Shown here in pieces: positions 26,923 to 35,979 of a stretch of DNA of 64,000 bases. A program made the translations under genes and the position numbers. How positions within the stretch are numbered: the first letter of the stretch is position 1; each line of letters starts with the position of its first letter. The notes beneath the pieces are model-generated. The model saw only the letters and a list, made by a program, of their open reading frames with translations. It searched no databases and was not told the DNA's origin. Origin of the DNA: Halobacillus amylolyticus (GTDB lineage Bacteria > Bacillota > Bacilli > Bacillales > Halobacillaceae); NCBI RefSeq assembly GCF_022921115.1, contig NZ_CP095075.1, positions 1,964,001-2,028,000 of the forward strand, given 5' to 3'.

Positions 26923-27339
26923 TTATAATTGAATCTTCTCCTTCACAAACGTTGAAGACACACCCTTTGTATAAGGAAAATACACGATATCGACCTCAAC
27001 CCTATTTAACGACTTCTCCACTTGGTTGAATAATTCATCGCCTTTCCAATCATCCCCCACAAACATCACATCAAAGTTCAATACTTCCCAAGCAGCCAAT
27101 TTATCTCTACTAATTTGAGCTACAACCTCATCAACATATTTAATTCCGCTTACAATTTCTTTCCTGTCTTTATAAGAAATCACAGGCTGCTTGTTTTTGT
27201 ATTCCTGGACGAGTTCATCTGTACTAACCCCAACGATTAGATAGTCGCATTGTTCCTTAGCTTTCCTTAAAATATTTAAATGCCCCACATGAAATAGATC
27301 AAAAACACCGGTTGTATACCCGACTTTATATGGTTTCAT
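26923..27339 (-). CDS. tagD: Glycerol-3-phosphate cytidylyltransferase (TagD-like)
   Basis: A 138-residue nucleotidyltransferase with GVFDLFHVGHLNIL (HxGH) near the N-terminus and SYKDRKEIVSGIKYVD, both typical of TagD. It makes CDP-glycerol from CTP and glycerol 3-phosphate. TagD of B. subtilis is about 129 residues and begins MKKVITYGTFDL; this one is close in length. The overlap with the CDP-glycerol polymerase-like gene (14 bases) shows that both act together, supplying glycerol phosphate to the exopolymer. A related cytidylyltransferase for another alcohol phosphate cannot be excluded. Confidence 0.86.
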   Translation of the reverse strand: MKPYKVGYTTGVFDLFHVGHLNILRKAKEQCDYLIVGVSTDELVQEYKNKQPVISYKDRKEIVSGIKYVDEVVAQISRDKLAAWEVLNFDVMFVGDDWKGDELFNQVEKSLNRVEVDIVYFPYTKGVSSTFVKEKIQL

Positions 27340-28495
27340 AAACTTCTCTCCTTTTCTCAGTAAAACAAACTTCGTTTATCCGTTGTATTATCTGTTCAGA
27401 CGCCTGCCCGTTTTCGAAGGTACCAATACGATCCAAGAAATACTTCAGCTCCCTCTCATATACCTCAGCTTGAAAATCAATAATTTTCTCAGTTAGGTCT
27501 TGGTTAGATTTTGCTTGGATAAATGGTAAATCGTTCAACTCAAAATATAATTTTCGATCTTGTGCTGTGTAATCTTCTATGTCAGGAACATATAAAAAGC
27601 ACGGTCGTTTTGTTATCGAGAAATCAAACATCAGTGAAGAATAATCGGTTATTAAGACATCAGATATGTTTAGTAGTTCTTGAATATCATCGTAGTTTGT
27701 AACATCAACTAGACCCTGGTCTGCTGGTAGCTCTCTCTTTACTGAGATGAGATGAGGATGGAATTTTATAAGGACTATCCAATTCCCACCGAATCTATTT
27801 TTGAGGTTATTGGTCACTTTCGAGTAATCTAAATCATAAGCATTCAGATCATTATTTTTTCTAAAAGTAGGGGCATATAAGACGATTTTAGTTTCTTCTG
27901 GAATATTCAATTTCCCTAGGAGGTCTTTCCTCTTTTCATTTTGAAAGAAAATATCATTCCTAGGCGTGCCTAGTTCAAAGATCTCCCCCTCGTACCAAAA
28001 GGACCTTTTGAAGATTTGCGTACTATAATCACATCCTGAAAGCACCAGGTTGCATTTCTTAGAATCTCTTTGAGCCATCTTTAAGTAGTGTTCAGGCAAA
28101 ACTTCTTCTGCATCTTTCTCAATTTGTTTTAAGCGTAAGGAGCTATGCCAGGTTTGGATATAGTATTGTTGTTTTCTTTTTATAAATAGATCAGTTGTGC
28201 GGAAATTCGTAATAATTACTTTTGAGGTACATAATTCGTAAAAGTACCTTGAAGACATCACCTTCACTTTTCGAATTTGACGGTTGATACTTTGCGAATC
28301 CGGGTCATTGAAGGCCCATACAATATCAAATTTTCCTACTGGAGTATGCTTAAGAATATACTCTGTTAAATATTTCGGATTACAGCCATATTGACTACCG
28401 TAATAACTGAACATGAAGATCTTATTTTTCTTAATAGGAAGGCAGTTGAATACATGAATAATGATTAGCATGAGAAGTTTCTTCAATCTCTTCAT
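27326..28495 (-). CDS. CDP-glycerol:glycan glycerophosphotransferase (TagB/TagF family)
   Basis: A 389-residue protein with the Glyphos_transf family pattern: YIQTWHSSLRLKQIEKDAE, the block KIVLYAPTFRKNND, and VLITDYSSLMFDFSI. Family members transfer glycerol 1-phosphate from CDP-glycerol to a polyprenol-linked sugar or a growing chain. The size is that of TagB, a one-step primase, rather than the long TagF polymerase. It lies between a GT2 gene and tagD, so the exopolymer may carry glycerol-phosphate branches. A hydrophobic N-terminus (LLMLIIIHVFNCL) suggests membrane contact. Confidence 0.87.
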   Translation of the reverse strand: MKRLKKLLMLIIIHVFNCLPIKKNKIFMFSYYGSQYGCNPKYLTEYILKHTPVGKFDIVWAFNDPDSQSINRQIRKVKVMSSRYFYELCTSKVIITNFRTTDLFIKRKQQYYIQTWHSSLRLKQIEKDAEEVLPEHYLKMAQRDSKKCNLVLSGCDYSTQIFKRSFWYEGEIFELGTPRNDIFFQNEKRKDLLGKLNIPEETKIVLYAPTFRKNNDLNAYDLDYSKVTNNLKNRFGGNWIVLIKFHPHLISVKRELPADQGLVDVTNYDDIQELLNISDVLITDYSSLMFDFSITKRPCFLYVPDIEDYTAQDRKLYFELNDLPFIQAKSNQDLTEKIIDFQAEVYERELKYFLDRIGTFENGQASEQIIQRINEVCFTEKRREVYETI

Positions 28496-29553
28496 AGAGT
28501 TTGAACCTCCTTCCTGCTCTTCAGCTTAATCTTCTCCAACCCAACAGGTTTCGAGAATACTTTTAACTTTCTCACTACCTTTTTAGACACTAAATAGAAA
28601 ATATTTAAATACGGATGTTTATAAAATAAACGCAACTGAAGGCTCAGGTGCTTATCATTTTCGATTGCTTGTTGAAAACTAAAGTAATTATCTGTAATGT
28701 AACTTTGGATCTCTTTTCGGTGATGACGGTCACGATCAACTTTTCTATTCATTGATAAAAGGTTGTAGTGAATTAAAGAAGTTTTCAGTATCGTTTTAAA
28801 TGACTCGTCGATCAGCTCTTCATACTCTTTTTCAATAAAGGCGTGCCGTTCTTTTAACCCTTTTAAAATATCAAGATTCCGTGGTGTGTAAGTTGTAACG
28901 ATGCTATCGTCTCGCTGGTAATAGTTATAAAGCGGTTCGTGAAGAATAACGAACATGTTCACGCGATGCATGACTTGATGAGCCCAAAACACATCTTCAA
29001 ACAGCACCCCTTTTTCAAAAGGAATATCCCTGATCAGCTTTGTTTTATACAACTTTCCCCAGGCAAAATTCTTCACGGTTTCGTTTTTTACTAGTTCATG
29101 CATGAGCTTTTCGTTATCTAGTATCATTAGATCGCCGTTCTTTGTATAATGCCTTTGATCAAACAATAGGTAGTCTTCGTGAGCATAATAAAAAGCTGAT
29201 TGAATGACATCAGCTTTAAAGGCGAGACTATGGTGGACCATTTTTTCAATGGCATATGGTTCTAACCAGTCATCACTGTCAACGAACATGGTGAATTCAC
29301 CAGTGACCTGTTTCATCCCGTGATTTCTTGCATCGGATAGGCCGCCATTTTCCTTATGAAAGACTTTCACCCGTGAATCTGACTGTTTATAACCTTCCGC
29401 TATCTCTCCACATTGGTCTGGAGATCCATCATTAACTAGAATGATTTCTAAATTCTCGTAGGTTTGTTTAAGAATACTATTTACACAGCGATGAATGTAT
29501 TTTTCTACCTTATAGGTAGGAACAACAACGCTGACTTTTTCGGTTTCTAACAT
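28492..29553 (-). CDS. Glycosyltransferase family 2
   Basis: A 353-residue GT-A enzyme: VSVVVPTYKVEKYIHRCVNS, EIILVNDGSPDQCGE and TMFVDSDDWLEPY. It overlaps the TagB-like gene by four bases. It is more divergent in its C-terminal half than the other GT2 enzymes of the locus. Likely acts on the same lipid-linked intermediate as the glycerophosphotransferase. Confidence 0.86.
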   Translation of the reverse strand: MLETEKVSVVVPTYKVEKYIHRCVNSILKQTYENLEIILVNDGSPDQCGEIAEGYKQSDSRVKVFHKENGGLSDARNHGMKQVTGEFTMFVDSDDWLEPYAIEKMVHHSLAFKADVIQSAFYYAHEDYLLFDQRHYTKNGDLMILDNEKLMHELVKNETVKNFAWGKLYKTKLIRDIPFEKGVLFEDVFWAHQVMHRVNMFVILHEPLYNYYQRDDSIVTTYTPRNLDILKGLKERHAFIEKEYEELIDESFKTILKTSLIHYNLLSMNRKVDRDRHHRKEIQSYITDNYFSFQQAIENDKHLSLQLRLFYKHPYLNIFYLVSKKVVRKLKVFSKPVGLEKIKLKSRKEVQTL

Positions 29554-29565
29554 TGATGGTTCCTC

Positions 29566-30744
29566 CTACACTAATTGGTATAACTTTTTCAACTCATGAT
29601 GGTTGTGGTAGTTACTAAGGCTACAGTTATAGGCTAATTGACTTCGTAACGTTGAATCCGTGTATAGTTCTACTATTCCATCTGCAATCCCCTTGATGGA
29701 TAGATCGCAAATAATTCCATCGATCCCATCGGTAATTTGACTAGGGGCGGTAGGATAATTCGTTATTAAAACAGGCTTGGCTAATACCTGGGCCTCTCCC
29801 ACCGTTACGGCTTTACCTTCATACCGCGATGGTTGAACATATAGATCGGCTGCTTTCATAAATGGGTACGGATTTATTTTCTTGCCTAACAGAATAAATT
29901 CGTTTTCTAATCCGTATTCTGAAATCAGTTTTTTAATCTTTGTTTCGTCCCCTCCATAGCCAACAACATACCAGGCAATATCTTGATACCCTTTATCTTT
30001 TAGGATTTTTAGTGCCTCTACAGCTTGATCTATTCCCTTGGCATGGGAAAGCCTGGAAACTGTCAACAGTTTGAACCGTGAATCGTTGGTCATTGGATTT
30101 TCAACATCTTCATCGGCCAGAGATTTAATCAAGTCTGGAGAAGTAATGTTCTCGACCACAGAAACCTTCCTTAACAAGGGAGGATACTTACGAATGAATG
30201 CTTTTTTGCATTCTTCAGAAACAGCAATGATGGAATCAAATTTGTTCCATAGGGCCAGGTCCATTTCAATGTCCGTCTCTACGGTAGAATAATCAGTATG
30301 AATCCAAGCTATCTTTGTATCAGCCTCGACCTTTTCAGCTACAAGATAGTGGGGCCAAAGATAGCTAATGGCTACATCGTACTTTTTTTCAATCTTTGGC
30401 AAAAATGGCAGTGTGTATTTCCACATATACTGCATTTGTTTGTAACCATTTTCTAGGGAGTGGCTGTGACTAGCTCTGTACTTTGCAAGCAATCTCCCAA
30501 TACCAATCGGAAAGTTCCCCTTTTTAAAAATCTGGCTGATCGACATTCTGAATGTTTTATAAGGGCTGGATTCTTTTAGCAGTGTTGGTTGTTTAGGCAG
30601 TAGCTTCATAAAATCTCCGGTGTGACTACACAGCATCAGGTCAACCTGGTGATTGATGTAGTCAAAATGATCGAGCATACTAATTAAGCTCCGCTCCACT
30701 CCTCCTACTTCCATGTCAAAGGAGGTGATTAATACATTTTTCAT
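29566..30744 (-). CDS. Glycosyltransferase family 4
   Basis: A 392-residue GT-B protein. N-terminal VLITSFDMEVGGVERSLISM; C-terminal LLTVSRLSHAKGIDQAVEA and YVQPSRYEGKAVTVGEAQ. It overlaps the preceding GT4 gene by 29 bases, showing tight coupling. It resembles the GT4 at 22277-23467. Role: addition of one sugar of the repeat unit. Confidence 0.86.
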   Translation of the reverse strand: MKNVLITSFDMEVGGVERSLISMLDHFDYINHQVDLMLCSHTGDFMKLLPKQPTLLKESSPYKTFRMSISQIFKKGNFPIGIGRLLAKYRASHSHSLENGYKQMQYMWKYTLPFLPKIEKKYDVAISYLWPHYLVAEKVEADTKIAWIHTDYSTVETDIEMDLALWNKFDSIIAVSEECKKAFIRKYPPLLRKVSVVENITSPDLIKSLADEDVENPMTNDSRFKLLTVSRLSHAKGIDQAVEALKILKDKGYQDIAWYVVGYGGDETKIKKLISEYGLENEFILLGKKINPYPFMKAADLYVQPSRYEGKAVTVGEAQVLAKPVLITNYPTAPSQITDGIDGIICDLSIKGIADGIVELYTDSTLRSQLAYNCSLSNYHNHHELKKLYQLV

Positions 30745-31870
30745 AGGATCCTCCGTGGCTATTTTGGTAAATGTTCAGTAGTTTTGTAATGCCAGAATTT
30801 AGGCTGTAGTCATTCTTCTCGAAGCTTTCTAAGATCTTATTGAGATTCTTTTCTTTCTGACCGGCTCTTTCTAGGATTTTCTCACCCCAATCGTCTGCTC
30901 CGTCTGCCAAGGAGAGTTTTGATACTAACCCTATGTTTAAATCCGCTTCGGGTTGAATAGCTTCGGATACAATGCACGGAACACCGCTGGCTTGAGCTTC
31001 CAATAATACCAGCCCTAACCCTTCATAGATAGATGGAAAAACAAATACATCCATACTATGGAGCATTGTTGGTATATCCTCCCTGATCCCGACAAATCTA
31101 ATGTTGTCATAGATCCCGGCTTGTTTTGCATCTCGTTCTATTTTTTGTCTAAAGTCTCCATCCCCTACTAGTAACAGCTTAATAGCATTGTTTTTCTTAA
31201 CGATACTTTTCATGATTTCAAGTAGAAAGGGATGGTTTTTAGCTTTTATGAAACGGCCAATGTGGCCAATGATGAGACTATTCCCTAATCCTTCTTGCAG
31301 TTTAAATTGGCTTACCTCTTTTTGGGGTTTATTTAAAAGATCAAAATAATTAATGACGTTAGGGAAGTAGAAGTAGTTTGGTTGATGTATGCCTTTTTCT
31401 CCAAACAAATAGATACCAGCTTGTTTGCTGCAAGATAATAAATGAGTAGAGAATCTATTGATTACGTTTCGCATGCTTGATATATATAGTTTCTTTATCA
31501 GTTGATCACTGCGATCTAAAGTCGTGTGGGCATGGGAAATTCTTATCTTTACCCCTGCTAGGAATGCTGCGAAAATTGCTATCCCACAATGAAATAGAGT
31601 ATGAGCATGGACAGCGTCATAAGGTCCATATTTTTTTATAACCTGATATATTTCTTTTACTGAGCTCGTACGGTTTAATTTAATGATCTTTCCGCCCAAC
31701 CTTTTAATTTCCTGATCGTAATGGGCTTCTTCCTTACTATAGGAGATAAAGTCAAACTGGATCTTATCGTGATCGATATTGCGATAAATATTCATCAGCA
31801 TCGTCTCTGTCCCTGCTCGATTCATTGCCCCGACAACATGAAGGATTCTTATTGGCCTTATTTCATCCAT
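30716..31870 (-). CDS. Glycosyltransferase family 4 (EpsF-like)
   Basis: A 384-residue GT-B enzyme: ILHVVGAMNRAGTETMLMNI, then SHAHTTLDRSDQLIKKL, IIGHIGRFIKAKNHPFL and VFPSIYEGLGLVLLEAQASG. The N-terminal pattern GGTETMLMN is that of EpsF in B. subtilis, which has the same length. It follows the SinR-like gene after a short gap. A second EpsF-like enzyme lies at 37965. Confidence 0.86.
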   Translation of the reverse strand: MDEIRPIRILHVVGAMNRAGTETMLMNIYRNIDHDKIQFDFISYSKEEAHYDQEIKRLGGKIIKLNRTSSVKEIYQVIKKYGPYDAVHAHTLFHCGIAIFAAFLAGVKIRISHAHTTLDRSDQLIKKLYISSMRNVINRFSTHLLSCSKQAGIYLFGEKGIHQPNYFYFPNVINYFDLLNKPQKEVSQFKLQEGLGNSLIIGHIGRFIKAKNHPFLLEIMKSIVKKNNAIKLLLVGDGDFRQKIERDAKQAGIYDNIRFVGIREDIPTMLHSMDVFVFPSIYEGLGLVLLEAQASGVPCIVSEAIQPEADLNIGLVSKLSLADGADDWGEKILERAGQKEKNLNKILESFEKNDYSLNSGITKLLNIYQNSHGGSYEKCINHLL

Positions 31871-31892
31871 GATCTCCCCCCACCCCTATTAT

Positions 31893-32237
31893 TTACTCTT
31901 TCCTGTAATGATTCCGCCACTTAATAAATTCAATCAACCCCTTATATTCCTGAAGCTGATCCTTCTGAACCCCTGATTCTTTTAATTCATTCACAAATTG
32001 AATCCACTCATATTCAAGTCTTTGTGACGGTTCCAAGGAGGGTTCCTGTTTTAACAAAGCGTTAATCTCGACATCCAAAACGGATGCAATCTTATTAATC
32101 ATTTGGATTGATGGATTTTTGTTTACGTTTCGCTCGATGTTGCTCAAATATGATTTAGAAATATTCGCCTTTTTGGCGAGCCCTGATAAGGAGAGTCCTT
32201 TGCTTTTTCGAATATTATGGATGTTATTTCCTATCAT
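31893..32237 (-). CDS. sinR: SinR-family transcriptional regulator
   Basis: A 114-residue protein. The N-terminal helix-turn-helix is MIGNNIHNIRKSKGLSLSGL, then SKSYLSNIERN and NPSIQMINKIASVLDVEINALL, matching SinR of B. subtilis (111 residues, with AKSYLSSIERN and NPSIQFLEK). The C-terminus (LEYEWIQFVNELKESGV then EFIKWRNHYRKE) matches the SinR tetramerisation and SinI-binding helices. In B. subtilis SinR represses eps and tapA through GTTCTYT sites. The gene lies inside the exopolysaccharide operon, not beside a visible sinI. SlrR is an alternative, but this protein is closer in length to SinR. Confidence 0.85.
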   Translation of the reverse strand: MIGNNIHNIRKSKGLSLSGLAKKANISKSYLSNIERNVNKNPSIQMINKIASVLDVEINALLKQEPSLEPSQRLEYEWIQFVNELKESGVQKDQLQEYKGLIEFIKWRNHYRKE

Positions 32238-32262
32238 TAACGGATACCTCGTATTTTTTAAG

Positions 32263-33441
32263 TCATACTATACCTTCTTTATTTAAAGCTTCTTCAAAGG
32301 ATTCTTTCACATAGTTAATCACCCTCATTTGTTCAGAACTAGTAAGGTTTGAACCTGAAGGAAGGCAAATGCCCGTATGAAAGAGCTGTTCGGACAAAGA
32401 TTCTTTTTCAAAATGGGAAAAGTGTTTGTGTCCTTTAAATAGTGGCTGCATATGAAGCGGCTTCCATACTGGGCGTGCTTCAATATTGTGTTTGATCAAC
32501 ATCTTTAAAATTTGATTACTTGTGACGCCTGCCTCCTTTTGATTGATCGTTAAGGCAGTGAGCCAACGATTTGTGCGTGAAACATTTAATTCAGGCATAA
32601 AGTAAACACCTGGTAAAGGTGACAGCTGCTCTTTGTAGTAGTCGAAAATATTCCTTCGAGCTGTTACCCGCTTTTCTATTGCTTGAAGCTGTCCTCTGCC
32701 TATGCCAGCTAAAATATTGCTCATGCGGTAGTTAAATCCAACGACACTATGCTGATAATGGATGGCAGGATCACGTGCCTGGGTAGCTAAATAACGAACT
32801 TTATCCAAGGCAGCCAAATCATCTGAAACCAGCATCCCGCCGCCTGAAGTGGTAATAATTTTATTGCCATTAAAGGAATAGATACCAAAGTCTCCAAATG
32901 TGCCACTAGAAATGCCCTTGTAAGAAGAACCTAGGGATTCAGCTGCATCTTCAATTACCGGCACACCATAATGGTGACAGAGGGTTAGCAATTCATCGTA
33001 TTTTGCACTTTGACCATACAAGTTAACAATGATGACTGCCTTTGGTAATTTCCCATCCAGAAAAGCATAATGTAATGCTTTTTCAAGTGCCAATGGGGAC
33101 ATATTCCAAGTATCTGGTTCAGAATCGATAAAAACTGGTTCAGCTCCCTGATAGACAATCGGGTTCGCCGTGGCTACGAAAGTGAGGCTGGAGCAAAAAA
33201 CCGTGTCCCCTCTTTTAATATTTAATAAAGAAAGAGCCAAATGAATCGCTGCCGTTCCTGAACTTACGGCTACCGCTCCTTTGGCTCCAGTATATTCTGC
33301 TATTTCGTTTTCAAATTCATCGATATTTTCTCCTACAGGTGCAATCCAATTTCCAGCAAACGCTTCTGCAATATATTTTTGCTCATTCCCTGTCATATGT
33401 GGCGGGGAGAGGAATATTCTTGAACTTGTCAAACGCATCAC
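32263..33441 (-). CDS. epsN: DegT/DnrJ/EryC1 sugar aminotransferase (EpsN-like)
   Basis: A PLP-dependent enzyme of about 390 residues. PLP contacts are seen in VSSGTAAIHLALSLL, VIEDAAESLGSSYKG and the lysine loop YSFNGNKIITTSGGGML (Schiff-base Lys). EpsN, with EpsM and EpsC, makes an amino-sugar such as bacillosamine from UDP-GlcNAc. The frame overlaps epsM by 59 bases; a TTG at 33432 with GGAGG eight bases upstream is a more likely start than the GTG at 33441. Confidence 0.88.
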   Translation of the reverse strand: MMRLTSSRIFLSPPHMTGNEQKYIAEAFAGNWIAPVGENIDEFENEIAEYTGAKGAVAVSSGTAAIHLALSLLNIKRGDTVFCSSLTFVATANPIVYQGAEPVFIDSEPDTWNMSPLALEKALHYAFLDGKLPKAVIIVNLYGQSAKYDELLTLCHHYGVPVIEDAAESLGSSYKGISSGTFGDFGIYSFNGNKIITTSGGGMLVSDDLAALDKVRYLATQARDPAIHYQHSVVGFNYRMSNILAGIGRGQLQAIEKRVTARRNIFDYYKEQLSPLPGVYFMPELNVSRTNRWLTALTINQKEAGVTSNQILKMLIKHNIEARPVWKPLHMQPLFKGHKHFSHFEKESLSEQLFHTGICLPSGSNLTSSEQMRVINYVKESFEEALNKEGIV

Positions 33442-34090
33442 CTCCTGTTTTTTCCAAAACTTGAACTGAAGCAGCTTTCTTAATAATTCTCGCTGGTGAA
33501 CCTACAGCCTTGCAGTAAGCTGGAATGTTGGCAATCACCGTTGAACCGGCTCCGATAACGGACCACATCCCGATCGTTTTCCCGGGTATGATAGTTGCGG
33601 ATGCCCCAACGTTAGCACCTTCTGCAATTGAAACGTTTCCGGTCAATGTCGCATTTGGAGAAATATGCACAAAGTTGGCGACAGCATTGTCATGTTCTAC
33701 GATCGCTCCCGTGTTGATAATACAATGTTCCCCTACCCATGCCCCGGCGTTAAGGACGGCATTTGGCATGACAACTGTCCCTCTCCCTATTCTTGCTTTG
33801 GTGCTTACTGTAGCTGTCGGGTGGACAAGTGAGATGTATTGTTCTGGGCGGACCTCCAAAGCATCAGCAAGTCTGTTTCTGATCTTGTTGTCACCAATGG
33901 CAATGATGACTCTCGCCTCTTGATTAAGTAGCTGATTTAGGCTTGCAAATGGACCATACAAGATGCCATTATGTTTAAATTCATCACTATACTTACTGTC
34001 TAAAATACCAATGATCTCATGGTCTAAAGCTGAGGTGATTTCTTGAATCACCTTACTATGTCCACCATTTCCTAATAGAATAATTTTCAT
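33383..34090 (-). CDS. epsM: Sugar O/N-acyltransferase (EpsM/NeuD/PglD-like)
   Basis: A 235-residue protein with an N-terminal nucleotide-binding part (ILLGNGGHSKVIQEI) and a left-handed beta-helix of hexapeptide repeats (GRGTVVMPNAVLNAGAWVG, INTGAIVEHD, ISPNATLTGNVSIAEG). PglD-type enzymes acetylate the amino group made by the neighbouring aminotransferase. Length is close to B. subtilis EpsM (216). It follows the priming transferase gene by one base. Confidence 0.88.
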   Translation of the reverse strand: MKIILLGNGGHSKVIQEITSALDHEIIGILDSKYSDEFKHNGILYGPFASLNQLLNQEARVIIAIGDNKIRNRLADALEVRPEQYISLVHPTATVSTKARIGRGTVVMPNAVLNAGAWVGEHCIINTGAIVEHDNAVANFVHISPNATLTGNVSIAEGANVGASATIIPGKTIGMWSVIGAGSTVIANIPAYCKAVGSPARIIKKAASVQVLEKTGGDAFDKFKNIPLPATYDRE

Positions 34091-34091
34091 G

Positions 34092-34691
34092 TTACATCAC
34101 TTCTTTTGAGCCCTTGAATTTTTCCATTGACACATGTCCTTGATAATTAATACCTTCTCTTTTCAATACTTTGGACATTGTAATGAATAAAATTTTGACA
34201 TCAAGCCACAAGCTCTGGTTGCTTACATACCATGTATCAAAATAAAACTTCTCTTCCCAAGTGATTGCATTCCTTCCGTTCACCTGGGCCCAGCCTGTAA
34301 TTCCAGGTTTCACATAATGTCGCTTAGCTTGCTCCGATGAATAAAGCGGTAAGTACTCCATTAATAATGGTCTCGGTCCTACCAAACTCATCTCTCCCTT
34401 CACTACATTGAAAAGCTGCGGGAATTCATCTAGGCTATATTTCCTTAAAAATTTCCCAACGTTTGTTAACCGTAATTCATCAGGTAAAATCTTTCCCCTG
34501 TCATCTCTTCCAGTTATCATCGTTCTAAATTTATAAAGATAAAACGGTTTCCCATATTGCCCCGGACGTTTTTGTTTAAAGAGAATAGGGGATCCCATCT
34601 TTACCTTTACTACAATGGCAACCATAAAAATAACTGGAGAGAATCCTGCTAAAATGAATAATGAAATGACTAAATCCAATCCTCTCTTCAT
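34092..34691 (-). CDS. epsL: Undecaprenyl-phosphate sugar-phosphate transferase (EpsL-like)
   Basis: A 199-residue initiating enzyme: one N-terminal membrane hairpin (LVISLFILAGFSPVIFMVAI), then LFKQKRPGQYGKPFYLYKFRTM, SLDEFPQLFNVVKGEMSLVG and PGITGWAQVNGRNAITWEEK. It moves a sugar 1-phosphate from a UDP-sugar to undecaprenyl phosphate, the first step of repeat-unit assembly. It has the small PglC-like architecture. Length matches B. subtilis EpsL (202). Confidence 0.9.
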   Translation of the reverse strand: MKRGLDLVISLFILAGFSPVIFMVAIVVKVKMGSPILFKQKRPGQYGKPFYLYKFRTMITGRDDRGKILPDELRLTNVGKFLRKYSLDEFPQLFNVVKGEMSLVGPRPLLMEYLPLYSSEQAKRHYVKPGITGWAQVNGRNAITWEEKFYFDTWYVSNQSLWLDVKILFITMSKVLKREGINYQGHVSMEKFKGSKEVM

Positions 34692-34704
34692 GACAATCTA
34701 ACCC

Positions 34705-34869
34705 CTATTCAACCGAATTTAATGAATAAATGGTTACTAGACTCTTCTTTATTTCTTCAATAATTTCTTGTACACTAAAGTCGTTTGGCTCGTTTCCTTT
34801 TGTATAAATGGTCATTAATACATCTTGCATTTCTTGTTGAGTCAGCTTTTTTGGAATGGTATGATCCAT
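34705..34869 (-). CDS. Small unrecognised protein in the exopolysaccharide operon (54 residues)
   Basis: The frame starts at ATG 34869 with AGTGAGGG six bases upstream; an ATG at 34875 overlapping the galE stop (ATGA) would add two residues. The protein begins MDHTIPKKLTQQEMQDVLMT, continues with DFSVQEIIEEIKKSL and ends SLNSVE. It is mostly helical and soluble, without a signal peptide. I do not recognise it; it lacks the LDxEW pattern of SinI. Tight spacing to galE and epsL supports it as a real gene. Confidence 0.6.
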   Translation of the reverse strand: MDHTIPKKLTQQEMQDVLMTIYTKGNEPNDFSVQEIIEEIKKSLVTIYSLNSVE

Positions 34870-34871
34870 TT

Positions 34872-35960
34872 TCATCCCTCACTTAAAGGCATAAAAAAAG
34901 CCTTTGCTTGACTAAGTACCGGGGTTCTTGTTCCATCGGGTATACTGGATGTCTCCTCATACCCATTGGGATTATTCTGCTGCCATCTCCACGTATCCTC
35001 ACACATTTTTTCAATTCCTCTTTTGGCTGTCCAACCAAGTTCGTCACGCGCTTTTGACACATCTGCAAAACAAATCGGCACATCTCCAGGGCGCCTTTCT
35101 AAGATGGAATAAGGGATTGTTTGACCTGAGGATTTTTCAAAAGCTTCAACCATATCGATCACACTATACCCTTTTCCTGTACCTAGGTTGTAAGTGCAAA
35201 TGCTGCTTGAAGATTGCACTTTCTGTAAAGCACGCAAGTGGCCAGCTGCTAAGTCAACCACATGGATATAATCCCTGACACCTGTACCATCTTTTGTAGG
35301 GTAATCATTTCCGAATACGTTCAGCCTCTCCAATTTTCCTGCCGCAACTTGTGATATATACGGTAATAGATTGTTTGGAACCCCGGTTGGGTCTTCACCG
35401 ATATGGCCGCTTTGATGGGCGCCGATTGGATTAAAGTATCTCAGGATAGCAATGCTCCATTCAGGATCTGAGTGATGAAGATCCAGTAAAACTTCTTCTA
35501 TTATATGTTTCGTCCGGCCATAAGGATTGGCAGCTGCTAGTTTTGCATCCTCGGGGATTGGCACATTGGCAGCTCCATAGACAGTTGCGGATGAACTGAA
35601 TACGAGATTCTTAACTTGATATTTTTCCATTATTTCGCAAAGATTCACGGTGCCGATCACGTTATTTTTGTAATACCAAAGCGGTTCTGCAACAGATTCA
35701 CCGACTGCCTTCAAACCGGCGAAGTGGATGACGGCTTCAATATGATTTTCAAAAAAAACTGTATCTAGATCCTTCTTATTAAGTAAGTCGACATCGTAAG
35801 ACTTGAACGTTCGGCCAGTGATTTCGGATACACGCTTTAATGATTCAGGACTGCTGTTTGAAAAGTTATCGACCACAACAATTTCATATCCTTCATTAAG
35901 AAGCTCCACACACGTATGACTTCCTATATACCCGGCTCCACCTGTTACAAGTATGGTCAT
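34872..35960 (-). CDS. galE: UDP-glucose 4-epimerase
   Basis: A 362-residue short-chain dehydrogenase-type epimerase. NAD binding: VTGGAGYIGSHTCVELL; catalytic SSSATVYG (Ser) and PYGRTKHIIEE (Tyr-x-x-x-Lys); substrate part VRDYIHVVDLAAGH. It interconverts UDP-glucose and UDP-galactose (or the GlcNAc forms) and so supplies donors for this locus together with GalU. Slightly longer than the usual 330-340 residues because of a C-terminal tail after WRWQQNNPNGY. Confidence 0.9.
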   Translation of the reverse strand: MTILVTGGAGYIGSHTCVELLNEGYEIVVVDNFSNSSPESLKRVSEITGRTFKSYDVDLLNKKDLDTVFFENHIEAVIHFAGLKAVGESVAEPLWYYKNNVIGTVNLCEIMEKYQVKNLVFSSSATVYGAANVPIPEDAKLAAANPYGRTKHIIEEVLLDLHHSDPEWSIAILRYFNPIGAHQSGHIGEDPTGVPNNLLPYISQVAAGKLERLNVFGNDYPTKDGTGVRDYIHVVDLAAGHLRALQKVQSSSSICTYNLGTGKGYSVIDMVEAFEKSSGQTIPYSILERRPGDVPICFADVSKARDELGWTAKRGIEKMCEDTWRWQQNNPNGYEETSSIPDGTRTPVLSQAKAFFMPLSEG

Positions 35961-35979
35961 TCAACATCCCTCCCCAAAA

